NCBI GenBank assembly: GCA_930367215.1
Contig: OV884056.1
Span: 120,030,053-120,094,052 of the forward strand
DNA from: Pollenia angustigena
Lineage: Eukaryota > Arthropoda > Insecta > Diptera > Polleniidae
Reading direction: 5' to 3'
DNA length: 64,000 nt
In this document: piece after piece, positions 54,848 through 64,000 of the stretch
Layout of the letters: the number at the start of each line of letters is the position of its first letter
How positions within the stretch are numbered: position 1 is the first letter of the stretch
Made by a program: the position numbers and the translations under genes
The notes under the pieces: generated by a model
What the model was told of the DNA's origin: nothing
Databases searched by the model: none
What the model saw: the letters and a program-made list of their open reading frames with translations, nothing else

Positions 54848-55039
54848 GGCCTGTTCTGAAATCACACCTGTGACTTTGTGGTGTTTTGAAAGTCATACCG
54901 TTGTTGTGTTTCTTGGTGTGCTTTCTGTAATTGAAGATCACACAAAAACGGGACGCTAAAATATCACACGTGTGATTTTAGTAGGCACATGTGATTTCAA
55001 ATCACGTGATTTGAGTTAAAGTGATTTTCAGAACAGGCC
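54848..55039. mobile_element. 192-bp MITE
   Basis: GGCCTGTTCTGAAATCAC at 54848 is mirrored by GTGATTTTCAGAACAGGCC ending at 55039. The interior is packed with CACAC/GTGTGAT motifs in both orientations. No flanking duplication was resolved. Confidence 0.75.
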
Positions 55040-55395
55040 TGATAATATCTTCTGCACAAAAGCGATTTAAAAGCATACACAATTTAAGCAATTTCTTGGT
55101 ATGTTTATGTTGTATTATTGATAAATAAAAAACATTTTAATTGGTTTGCGACTTTTATTAACCAAAACGACAGTTTACGTTTCAAAACGGTTAATGGTAA
55201 CCCTGTAAAATAGTTGTGTGTTGTTTTTTTTTGTGGTTTTTTTCATTTAAAATACTTGCGGTAAACTTCTTTTTTTTTTATTTAATATTACCTTCTGTAT
55301 TATACACAAACAACAAACAAAAGTATTAATAGTAATACTTTAATTTACTATTAATAATTATTGATATCACATACTCAAATCAACAACAACTTTAC

Positions 55396-55475
55396 ATGCG
55401 GTTCGATGGTCGAACGGTCCAAACGGTCTGCCTCCTAACAGTTTATTATTGGTTTACTGGTTCGAATCCCATTCA
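55396..55475 (+). pseudogene. tRNA-Arg(CCU)-like pseudogene or SINE head
   Basis: TGGTCGAACGG, then GTCTGCCTCCTAACAG (anticodon-arm-like with CCT) and GGTTCGAATCCC (B box, 55459-55470) keep tRNA order and spacing. The T-stem and acceptor stem do not pair. A T run follows at 55481. Confidence 0.5.
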
Positions 55476-55547
55476 TTCCATTTTTTTTTTATTTTTGTTT
55501 TTTTATAAATTCTTTTTATCTAAAAAGAAATTGGTCAGTTTTATATT

Positions 55548-55568
55548 ATTATATATATATATATATAT
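55548..55568. repeat. (TA)n microsatellite
   Basis: About ten TA dinucleotides. Confidence 0.85.
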
Positions 55569-57222
55569 TTATGAACTTCATATACGTATATTTTATACAT
55601 ATTTACGCCTTTTAATTTACCCTTTTTATACCCTTATTATACCCTTCACCACAGGTGTAAAAGGGTATACATATATAAGTTTGTCATAACGTTTGTAATT
55701 TCCACAATATTGATTTTAGACCCCATAAAGTATATATATTCTGGGTCCATATGAGAAGAGAAGTTGATTTAACGATGTCCGTCTGTCCGTCTTACGTTTG
55801 ATATGTGTTTTCCGGATAATCCAGACATGATAGCGGCTAGGTTGTTTATTTTATTACTTTTATGTTACATACAGTCCAATTCAGTGAAATTCTGCCAGAT
55901 CGGTCCAAAAATGACGTAGATATGAGCAAAAAACCGTGACTACCTCAAAATTTTTCCAAAAATTCCTTGTTGTTGTTGTATTTTTTTTATTTCTGTATAT
56001 CTTGAGAACGGCAAGAGCCAAAGTTTCCAAATTAGGTACACACATTTAGGTTGCCAATACACACCATCCTACAAAATGTGGGCGGGATTGGAGAAGTGGG
56101 CGTGGTACCTCCCGTACAAAAAAAATTAAAAATTTTATAAAAACCTAAATTTAAGGGCTGCCATATGTCCTATGGATATGACTTATATATCAAAAATTTT
56201 TAGTAGAACATATTTTATAAAAAACTCGGGAAAATCGGTTCAGATACAAAAAAGTTATGACCAAAACTAAATTTTTTTTTTTAAATACCCAACTTTCGGG
56301 TATTTCGAGTCCAAGCTTTATAACTAAAGTAAATGGTAAATTTCTCCTTCAACACGTCGGTATATAAATCTGCCAAATCGGTTAAAAAATGGCAGAGTTA
56401 TAACCGAAATACTGAATCCACAAAAATTACTCTTTTTTATAATTAACTTTGTTAAAATATATATTAACAAGTTTATATAAATCTTAATATATAAATATAA
56501 CTTAAGTAAATGGTAAAATTCTTCCTTTATACGTCGGTATATAAAACTATTAAATCGGTTAGACTATGGGTAATTTATGACCCAAATACTCCAAAAATGG
56601 GCTAAATTTTAGGGCTGCTATACGTCCTATGGATATGACTTATATACCAAAATATCTGAAATTTCTTGTAGAACATATTTTATAAAAAACTCGGAAAAAT
56701 CGGTTCAGATACAAAAAAGTCATAACTTAATAATAACTTAATTATTTAATAAATAAAACAAAATTAATTTTTTTTTTTTAAATACCCACTTTCGGGAACC
56801 ATAGATCTCCCCGAGTCCAAGCTTTATAACTAAAGTAAATGGTAAATTTCTTCTTCAACACGTCGGTATATAAATCTGCCAAATCGGTTAAAAAATGGCA
56901 GAGTTATAACCGAAATACTGAATCCACAAAAATTACTCTTTTTTATAATTAACTTTGTTAAAATATATATTAACAAGTTTATATAAATCTTAATATATAA
57001 ATATAACTTAAGTAAATGGTAAAATTCTTCCTTAATACGTCGGTATATAAAACTATCAAATCGGTTAGACAATGGGTAATTTATGAGCAAAATACTCAAA
57101 AAATGGGCTAAAAAGCATCAAAATTTTTATAAAAACCTAAATTTTAGGGCTGCTATACGTCCTATGGATATGACTTATATATCAAAATGTCGGAAATTTG
57201 TATGAGTTATAACAGAAATACT

Positions 57223-57456
57223 GGGGTCTAATCACCGCATACGATATCGAGCAAAATTCATCGAAATTATTTATTTTGGTATCTTGAAACTCGATATCGA
57301 ATGAAATGTATTGAATTTGAAATAATAGCATTCGACATCGAGTAACTCGACATTACATTTATCGAGTTTTCATTCGATACGCCAGTGTCTATCGTATGCA
57401 AAAAAATTCAATAGTTTATTCGATACGATAGTATCAAATGCAGTGATTAGAACCCT
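57223..57456. mobile_element. GGGGTCTAATCA MITE, copy 1
   Basis: GGGGTCTAATCACCGCAT at 57223 is mirrored by ATGCAGTGATTAGAACCC near 57455. About 233 bp, full of ATCGA and TCGAT motifs. An inverted near-copy lies at 58676-58909. The duplication was not resolved. Confidence 0.7.
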
Positions 57457-57642
57457 GAATTCCCGAAAATTACTCTTTTTATACCCTTCACCGAAGGTAA
57501 AAAGGTATATACAATATTGATCCTACACCCTATAAAGTACATATATTCTGGGCCCTTATGAAAAGCGAAGTTCAAAACCGGTTGTCTCTTATTTAAAAAA
57601 AAAATATCAAAAAGTAATTTCAATTTTTGGGAATACAAAATT

Positions 57643-57974
57643 TTAATTTCAAAAGATTTTGTTATTCGTGCTTAATTCCCAGTTTTTATTTTTAATAAAA
57701 ACACTTGAAATTTATTGTTGATGGGATAAGCTATTCCTATCCATTTCACTGGTTGCTTAGGCCAGATCATCAGGAAACTTCATCCATAAAGATTTTAGAC
57801 AAACTAAAGATATTAAACCAAATAAAACTGTTAAACGTATAAGACTTATAGCAACAGTTTTACTTGTAACAATATCAAAGCTTGAACAAAATACATCAAC
57901 AACAAAAAAGTGGGTTTATCTCATCTTACACTCCCCATTAATTAAGCACGAATAACAAAATCTTTTGAAATTAA
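57643..57974. mobile_element. 332-bp TIR element
   Basis: TTAATTTCAAAAGATTTTGT opens a 34-bp terminal repeat, mirrored to about 57974. The interior (CACTGGTTGCTTAGGCCAGA and neighbours) matches the hAT-like element interior at 2650-2870. Confidence 0.7.
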
Positions 57975-58675
57975 AAAAAAAATATTTACCAGTTTTGTTT
58001 AGTTTTTGTCTAGTTGCTCTGTATTCTGCTCGCACAATGGTGAAGGGTATATAAAATTCGGCACAGCCGAATATAGCACTCTTACTTGTTAGATATTACG
58101 GGCATCATTCATAAACGAACGCTTAAGTAATATCTACATTAAAAATGGGGTTTCCATAATAATTTCGTGCTCTAAAACTTGACTAAGCTTTAATAAATAA
58201 ATCTGTTGACTATTGAATTTGGTTATTTATTTAAAGGTCTAATTTAAAAAATAAATGAAATAAATATGTATACAATTTTCTGCTCAAATAAAAAATTTGC
58301 ATTTGGCGGATTTTATATTAAGAACAACTGACAATGCTCATGTACATTGTAGAAAAATTGTAAATAGCAGCCAGGGCTGTCGGATTTATTTTGATCTTTT
58401 TTGCCAAATTAATTGTCCAAAATCGCCAAAGCCTTTTTTATAAATCCTAAAAAATAAATGTCTTCCTAATTGCTAAAATTTGCCAAAAAAATGGAAAAAA
58501 GTCGCCTTGATATATAGTATATTGTTTAATTAAAGTAAAATGATTGGTGAACACAAAAAAGGTATAGTTTACAATAGTCTAATTGGCAGCAGCAAAACGT
58601 TTTTTTGTGGTTAGTATTAAATAAATATTGGATATATAATAAACGCTATACACTTCACCGGCAGGGCAATTCTGG

Positions 58676-58909
58676 GGTCTAATCAGCGCACTCGATACTA
58701 TCGTATCGAATAAACTATCGAATTTTTTTGCATACGATAGACACTGACGTATCGAATGAAAACTCGATAAATGTACTGTCGAGTTACTCAATATCAAATG
58801 CTATTATTTTTATTTCACTGCATTTCATTCGATATCGAGTTTCATGATACCAAAATAAATAATTTCGATCAATTTTGCTCGATATCGAATGCGGTGATTA
58901 GACCCCTGC
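58676..58909. mobile_element. GGGGTCTAATCA MITE, copy 2 (inverted)
   Basis: GGGGTCTAATCAGCGCACTC opens it and GCGGTGATTAGACCCC closes it. Reverse-complement near-copy of 57223-57456, about 1.2 kb away. Confidence 0.7.
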
Positions 58910-59209
58910 TATTAACATTCATATAATTTATAACTCGTTATAACGTGCCAAGAAGTTTATATTGCACTTTGTTTTGAAAGCGAGTTTTAGTGGAGTTTAT
59001 TATTAAAAATAACTCTTTCAACACAGACATTAACAGTTGGAATAACTTGCACATAAAGAGTTCTTTAAAATGGTACGTACCGGACGTATCTTATAGCTAT
59101 AAACTTTTTTCAAAAACTAATTTAAATTAGATGTAATACCACCATTGAAATAGTCTTTCCAAATAACAAACGGTAAATTTGTATACGAGTCTCAAAACAA
59201 ATTCATGGC

Positions 59210-59635
59210 TTATACTATGCTCACACTTGGGTTCTTTAACTCTGCTTAACGTTTTATTATTTTTTTTTTTTTCTTAAATAATTCATCAATTTGTACAATT
59301 TTATCATTAATATGTTTAAAATAATCTTCTGATAACTTTATAAAGTATTTTTATCCATTTTTAATACTTAGGGTGTGTGTGAAACGGTAGCAAAGTTCTA
59401 TGGTGAATTGAAATTTCTACGCTAATGTCAAAATGTATACTAACCCCCAGGGCTAGTGAAATTTTATTCACCTCAGCAGTGTCAAAATTTTACTTCCATG
59501 AGTACTTTGCTACCGTTTCACACACACCCTTAAAAGAAATATAAATTTGTTTGTTGGGGTTTTTTCTTAATAATCTGGCAATGTAATAACATTTTGCTTA
59601 AACACGTTTAAAAACCCAAATGTGAACATAGCATT
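59210..59635. repeat. Diverged inverted repeat around a nested MITE
   Basis: ACTATGCTCACACTTGGGTT near 59214 is mirrored imperfectly by AACCCAAATGTGAACATAGC near 59613. The arms extend about 45 bp. Probably the ends of an older MITE. Confidence 0.5.
59371..59529. mobile_element. 159-bp MITE with TTA duplication
   Basis: GGGTGTGTGTGAAACGGTAG opens a 26-bp perfect terminal repeat, mirrored to 59529. TTA flanks both ends (59368-59370 and 59530-59532). Consistent with PIF/Harbinger. Confidence 0.85.
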
Positions 59636-59929
59636 ATCAACCAACAAAATGATCTGGCCTAAGCAACCAGTGAAATGCGCATAGAGGCTAGCTTTCCCTC
59701 AACAATAAATTTCAGTGTATTTATTAAATATGAAAAAAATTGGGAATTTAGCACGTCATACGAAAATCTTAAAATCGCCATATATTTTAAAATCCACCAA
59801 AAATAAATCGCCATGACGCCAAATTGAAAATTAAGTCGCCAAGAAACTTGACAACCCTGATCGTATTATGAAAATGTGTTAAGCAATGAGTAAATGAAAT
59901 AAGTATATTATATGGCATCACATGAACGA

Positions 59930-60004
59930 TGAAACTGAACGGCCGTTCATCGTTCATCTGACTGACCCGTTCAATTGAACTAGTTCGTTCATGACCGACA
60001 CAAC
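59930..60004. repeat. Fragment of the GTTCATTGAAC repeat
   Basis: CGTTCAATTGAACTAGTTCG and CGGCCGTTCATCGTTCATCT. Relates in inverted orientation to 50010-50165. Confidence 0.55.
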
Positions 60005-60640
60005 TCTATTATTTATTGAATCTTCATGTATTAAATATGAACTAACAATAATTAATCAAATCTTAACCTAATACGTTATTTTATGTCCTGCCAGTGCCAG
60101 ACAAAAATTTTCTGCATCACGGGTTCTGTTCACTTTTATAGGTGTTTATCGCTCATCTAATTGGACAAGTGCTGCAGTGTCTCTTCTTCTTAAGCGAGTG
60201 TGGCCGCTATCATTTAAAATATTTCGTGCTAGTGGGTTCGGGTGCAATTCGAGTCTTTTTAAGTATTTTACTGAATATTTCGTAATCATAGTTTTAACTA
60301 ATGGAACACTGAGATCCATGTGAATATTTGAGTTTTTATCATACCAAGGGGCAGCTGTGATTATTCGAAGTAGTTTATTTTGGCGCCTTTGAATTTTTTC
60401 GATATTAGAGGCGGGGGCATTGCCCCATAACTGTATACCATAGCACCAGATTGGCTTTAAGATAGAGTTGTAAAGAAGAAGTTTGCAGTCGAGACAACGG
60501 ACAGAGTTTCTTCCAATAAACCAATGAATTGGGATGGCTTTTAGTTTCATTTGAGTTAATTTTGCCTCTATATGGCTTTTCCACGTTGAACGGCGATCTA
60601 GATGAATACCGAGGTATTTTACATGCGAATTTTGAGGTAT
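60005..60640 (-). pseudogene. Family B LINE 3' end, copy C
   Basis: Minus-strand family B sequence from QNSHVKYLGIHLDRRSTW-like codons at 60640 down to the 3' UTR (CTTCATGTATTAAATATGAA near 60023). The final part of the RT C-terminal region is open from 60550 to 60146 (about 134 codons: IHWFIGRNSVRCLDC, IQLWGNAPASNIEKIQ, HTRLRRRDTAALVQLDE). A frame change near 60550 separates it from the preceding codons. It is severely 5'-truncated and carries no catalytic motif. Copy D lies immediately upstream on this strand. Confidence 0.85.
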
Positions 60641-61335
60641 TATTTTTTTTTTTTTTTTTTTTTGTCATTATTTTTTATTGAATCTTCATATATTAAATAT
60701 GAAGTAACAATAATTAATCAAATCTTAACCTAATACGTTATTTTATCTCCTGCCAGTGCCAGACAAAATTTTCTTCATCACGGGTTATGTTCACTTTTAT
60801 AGGTGTTTATCGCTCATCTAATTGGGTAAGTGCTGCAGTGTCTCTTCTTCTTAAGCGAGTGTGGCCGCCATGATTTAAAATATTTCGAGCTAGTGGATTT
60901 GGGTGTTGTTCAAGCCTTTTTAATATTTTATTGCATATTTTGTAATCATAGATTTCACTAATGGCACATTGAGATCCTTCTGAATGTTTGAGTTTTTAAC
61001 ATACCAGGGAGCGGCTGTGATTATTCGAAGAAGTTTATTTTGGCGCCTTTGAATTTTGTCGATATTAGAGGCCGAGGCAGTGCCCCATAGTTGAATACCG
61101 TAGCACCAGATAGGCTTTAAGATAGAGTTGTAAAGTAGAAGCTTGCAATCGAGACTAAGGACAGAATTTCTTCCAATAAGCCAATGAATTTGAATGGCTT
61201 TTAGTTTCATTTGAGTTAATTTTGCCTCTATATGGCATTTCCACGTTAATCGCCGATCCAGATGTATACCGAGATATTTTACATGCGAATGTTGAGGAAT
61301 TATTTAATTATTGATTGTAATAGGGGGGTGTAACG
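60641..61335 (-). pseudogene. Family B LINE 3' end, copy D, with poly(A)
   Basis: The plus-strand T run at 60641-60663 is the poly(A) tail of this minus-strand copy. The body runs to about 61335, where APIKINN-like codons (here with a stop) are last recognised. RT C-terminal codons are open from about 61210 to 60920 (IHWLIGRNSVLSLDC, IQLWGTASASNIDKIQ), followed by a stop; HTRLRRRDTAALTQLDE-type codons continue after it. The copy resumes family sequence at the same point where copy C breaks off, so either D inserted into C or the two are tandem truncated copies. Confidence 0.85.
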
Positions 61336-63240
61336 ATTCATTATTGAATTGGAATGGGAAAGGGGCTACCTAATATAATCGGCCGTGCTCGTCGTTGGGG
61401 GGTGTGTTGTGTTCCCATATAAAAGTTTCTAATAGATTAGAAAAAATTTAAGAATCAGCTACAAAAACTTTACTTTAGGTAGCAATATTACTATAAATGA
61501 CCAACAAAGACCTGATAGAAAGAGAATAGAAAGAAGGTTTGGTTGGTAACTGCAGTGCAGCTCAAGATGGAAGTCGCCACACTGATTCCATGCCCACCCA
61601 CCATGCTGACATATATTAAAATGATGGTTGTCAGCCCAAATAAAAAAAATATTTAAAAACTGCTTAACTATTCATACCCTACTTCACCTTTCGCAATTAA
61701 AAGAAATAAGAAAATTCAACACTTCATTATTAAAAATCTAAATTTGAAGCACAATTTATTTAATAAAAGTTAAATGTATAAGTGAAAGGGAATTAAAGTT
61801 AGTAAATCAATATAACGGTTACCATTGAAAATATTAATAGGTAAATAAAAGACAACTAATTATAAAATTAACTGTTTGATGGATTTACAAAAAAAAAGTT
61901 ATGGACAATATATAAAAAAAGATACTTGTTTGATATGTTAAATCATAAGTATGATATCCTGTGAAGGGGTGTAGGGTGTCAATTAATATGTAATATGAAA
62001 ATTTTCTCAATGGAATTAAACAAAATACATATTAACAATTAACTATGACAACAATATGCTGCTTATGCTGTATTATTTTTGTGTGTTTTTTTTTTTTTAA
62101 TTTAATAATGAACAGTTAAACACAATATTCATATTACATAAAACAAATTGAATGTAGTGAGGATTTTTTTAATATGGCAAATAAACAATTATCTCAACTT
62201 ACTTAGGCATGGTCCAACGTTGTCAGCAGGCGCCGGTTGACAATTTATCGTAGACTGGACTATTTAGCATACCTTACTGGTGTTAAGAGGTTAAGTATGT
62301 ATGAGTGAATCCTGCTATCACAGAGAGAATTTTTCTTTCTGTGATTAACAAAAATCATTCACCACACACATTGTTTAGTTGTTTACTAAGTTTATATTTA
62401 ATTGATCATGTTATGGTTGTGTGTTGTGTGAATATATATGTTTAAAAAAGTGTGTTTCTTATATATAAGTTAGTGTATACTGTCTAAATGTAAGGTGTTT
62501 AAATCAAAAAGAAAAAAAACACTATTTGAAAACTAAATTTTACATTAAATTAGGTGACCAAATAACAAAACTTAATTAACACAAGATAAAAAAAACTATT
62601 TTAGGGTTATTTTTCCCTCTTATTCTTTTATGTTACGTTACGTTAAAACATAAAGTTTAAAATTATAACTAAAATAGGAACGCAATTTTGTTCTCTTTTA
62701 TCCCGAAAGGACTTTAAAAATGGTTGTTAATTTTGATATTTTAGCAATTGGGCCAATAAATTAATGAATTTAGATTGGTCACTCTAATTACACTGGTGAC
62801 CTTAAATTCGAAAATAAAAGTAATTATAGTGTTTTACATGGTATAAGGAGATAGTATAACGATTCAGGTGTAATTCCACACAAGAAATGTAATTATAATT
62901 GATCCGATTAATGGATTCCAAAATTAACTTCCTGTAAATTAATTTGAAACGTTTATTTCCGGTTAATGGATTTGTTAATGTTGAATTCCGGTAAATTGAT
63001 CTTATGTTGATGTCCAGTTAATGGACTTTCGACAACTTTAGGAAAATTGATCCTTAATTATGATCCGAAGTCCTTCTTTAGAGAGCAACAAAATTCGGTT
63101 TCCGATTCGGTACCAACACGAAACCAAAAATAACACAATACCAACAACGAATCTGCCCACGTACAATAAAAAAAACTAAAACACAATTTCAAATATTAAA
63201 AATTTTCCTAACCCCGTCTGCTTATTCAGAAACCAATTTC
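61336..63240. other. AT-rich spacer
   Basis: No gene was recognised. A small hairpin, ATCACAGAGAGAATTTTTCT with TTCTGTGAT, lies at 62318-62346. A loose repeat of GGTTAATGGATT or CAGTTAATGGACTT motifs lies at about 62905-63035. Confidence 0.45.
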
Positions 63241-63244
63241 AAAA

Positions 63245-64000
63245 TTTTTTTTTTTTTTTTTACATTTATTTTTTATTATTGAATCTTTCTAATCGAAATT
63301 TACAATATGTATTCAAATCTTAATTCTACTTGTTGTTTATTAGTTGTTACCAGTGTAACCACTAACTGCTGTATTCAAATTTTAAGACTGTCTTCTAGTT
63401 AGGCTCAAAGTATCGGTTCTTTTTAGCCTCTGGTGACCTTCGAACTGAAGCAAACCCCGAGCGAGGTAGTTAGGGTGGACCATTAGTTTATCGATGTAGC
63501 TGATTGAATATTTTTTAATTTCCTCCTGGATAGTGGGGACGTTGAGATCTCTGTGGATAATATCATTACGTATATACCATGGGGCGCAGACAATTTGTCG
63601 TAATATTCTAGACTGTCTTCTTTGAAGCTTTTGGATGTTAGATGCGCATGCAGTACCCCATAATTGGATGCCATATGTCCATATTGGTTTTATGATGGAC
63701 TTGTATAGAAGAATTTTGTTGTCTAAAGACAAGTTTGAGTTTCTACCGAGAAGCCAATGTAGTTGAGCTGCTTTAAGTTTCATAGCCGTTATTTTCGCTT
63801 CGATATGACGAGACCAGGTCAAGCGTCTATCTATATGAATTCCCAAGTACTTTACATGGTTTTCTACCGGAACAGTGATGTTATTTATTTTTACTGCTGG
63901 GCACGTTTGTCTTCTGAGCGTGAAAGTTAAGTGAGCACATTTAGCCGGGTTAACCTTTATTCTCCATTTTTCTAGCCAGGCCTCTAGTTCATTGATGTGG
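63245..64000 (-). mobile_element. Jockey-like LINE, family A, 3' part, continues past the window
   Basis: The plus-strand T run at 63245-63261 is the poly(A) tail. The 3' UTR and coding match 8100-8700 closely. It continues beyond the window end, so full extent is unknown. Confidence 0.9.
63382..64000 (-). CDS. Family A LINE ORF2, C-terminal portion, open, partial
   Basis: The frame is open from the window edge to the stop at 63382-63384, about 205 codons, with no stop or frameshift. It covers the end of the RT domain (EKWRIKVNPAKCAHLTFT, VKYLGIHIDRRLTW) and the C-terminal Cys-poor region ending TLSLTRRQS. It retains IQLWGTACASNI, which is deleted in the 5-8.7 kb copy. The catalytic motifs would lie beyond the window, so whether this copy is intact cannot be judged here. 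It is the best-preserved LINE segment in the window. Confidence 0.8.
   Translation of the reverse strand, partial: HINELEAWLEKWRIKVNPAKCAHLTFTLRRQTCPAVKINNITVPVENHVKYLGIHIDRRLTWSRHIEAKITAMKLKAAQLHWLLGRNSNLSLDNKILLYKSIIKPIWTYGIQLWGTACASNIQKLQRRQSRILRQIVCAPWYIRNDIIHRDLNVPTIQEEIKKYSISYIDKLMVHPNYLARGLLQFEGHQRLKRTDTLSLTRRQS

Larger units (their letters stand above)
55636..58090 (+). repeat. Long dispersed dipteran repeat with internal tandem duplication
   Basis: It begins TATACCCTTCACCACAGGTG and closes near 58040 with GGTGAAGGGTATATAAAATT and CGGCACAGCCGAATATAGCA. These give inverted terminal motifs (TATACCCTTCACC/GGTGAAGGGTATA). The non-coding interior has AATCGGTTCAGATACAAAAA-type sequence. 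Blocks starting AGGGCTGCYATAYGTCCTAT occur at about 56155, 56612 and 57147, showing tandem duplication of a 460-535-bp unit. A second TATACCCTTCACC at 57481 suggests two joined copies. Nested insertions lie at 57223-57456 and 57643-57974. Confidence 0.7.
58372..59859. mobile_element. Second hAT-like element with nested MITEs
   Basis: It starts CAGGGCTGTCGGATTTA and ends AACTTGACAACCCTG, with TCGCCA/TGGCGA subterminal motifs as in 2198-3140. The flanking 8-mers ATAGCAGC and ATCGTATT do not match, so the duplication has decayed or the ends come from different copies. The right part holds, inverted, the CACTGGTTGCTTAGGCCAGA segment. Nested: 58676-58909, about 59210-59635 and 59371-59529. Confidence 0.65.

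Noticed and set aside
1..64000. A host protein-coding gene
   Set aside because: Every recognisable coding stretch belongs to a mobile element. No exon chain or non-transposon domain was found.

Overview
The window looks like transposon-dense, AT-rich intergenic chromatin from a fly (Diptera; probably a calyptrate or tephritid-type schizophoran). This rests on the element types present (Jockey-clade LINEs, a BEL/Pao element, a Ty3/Gypsy element, an env-bearing errantivirus) and on many copies of the dispersed dipteran repeat that carries GTCCGTCTGTCC and CCATAAAGTATATAT blocks. I found no convincing host exon. Every protein-like stretch traces to a mobile element, and nearly all carry stops or frameshifts.

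Layout. 1-5 kb: hairpins, degenerate repeats, a non-autonomous hAT-type element with a perfect 8-bp target duplication (2198-3140), and a second TIR element (4157-4882) inside a dispersed repeat. 5.03-8.71 kb: 5'-truncated Jockey-like LINE (family A) with a 12-bp target duplication. 8.79-21.94 kb: BEL/Pao LTR retrotransposon with both LTRs and a CTACT duplication. It is interrupted by two kilobase-scale palindromes (about 9.85-11.76 and 12.11-13.50 kb) and by a second LINE (family B, about 14.83-16.73 kb). 22-34 kb: MITEs and foldback elements, a mariner-like transposase remnant, a fragment resembling the C-terminus of Transib/RAG1-type transposases (about 27.09-27.52 kb), three copies of a tRNA-promoter (SINE-like) repeat, two of them in a large palindrome, and a candidate solo LTR split by another MITE.

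33.96-40.31 kb: near full-length Ty3/Gypsy element on the minus strand, with SAP-containing gag, pol, tRNA-Leu primer site and ATAT duplication. 40.44-49.28 kb: a TIR DNA element with a TATG duplication. It contains a dispersed repeat, which is split by a young errantivirus (41268-48774; its two 300-bp LTRs differ at about two positions) carrying gag, pol, env and a 174-bp tandem repeat in the leader. 49.3-60 kb: further MITEs (several with clean target duplications), two tRNA-like sequences, an internally duplicated dispersed repeat, and a second hAT-like element holding nested insertions. 60-61.3 kb: two adjacent minus-strand family B LINE 3' ends. 63.25-64 kb: a minus-strand family A LINE 3' end running off the window.

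The genes do not form a host pathway. They are replication modules of separate elements stacked by successive insertion, and the nesting gives relative ages: the errantivirus is youngest; the BEL/Pao and hAT-like elements are older hosts for later insertions. All family calls were made by reading the sequence. No database search was run.
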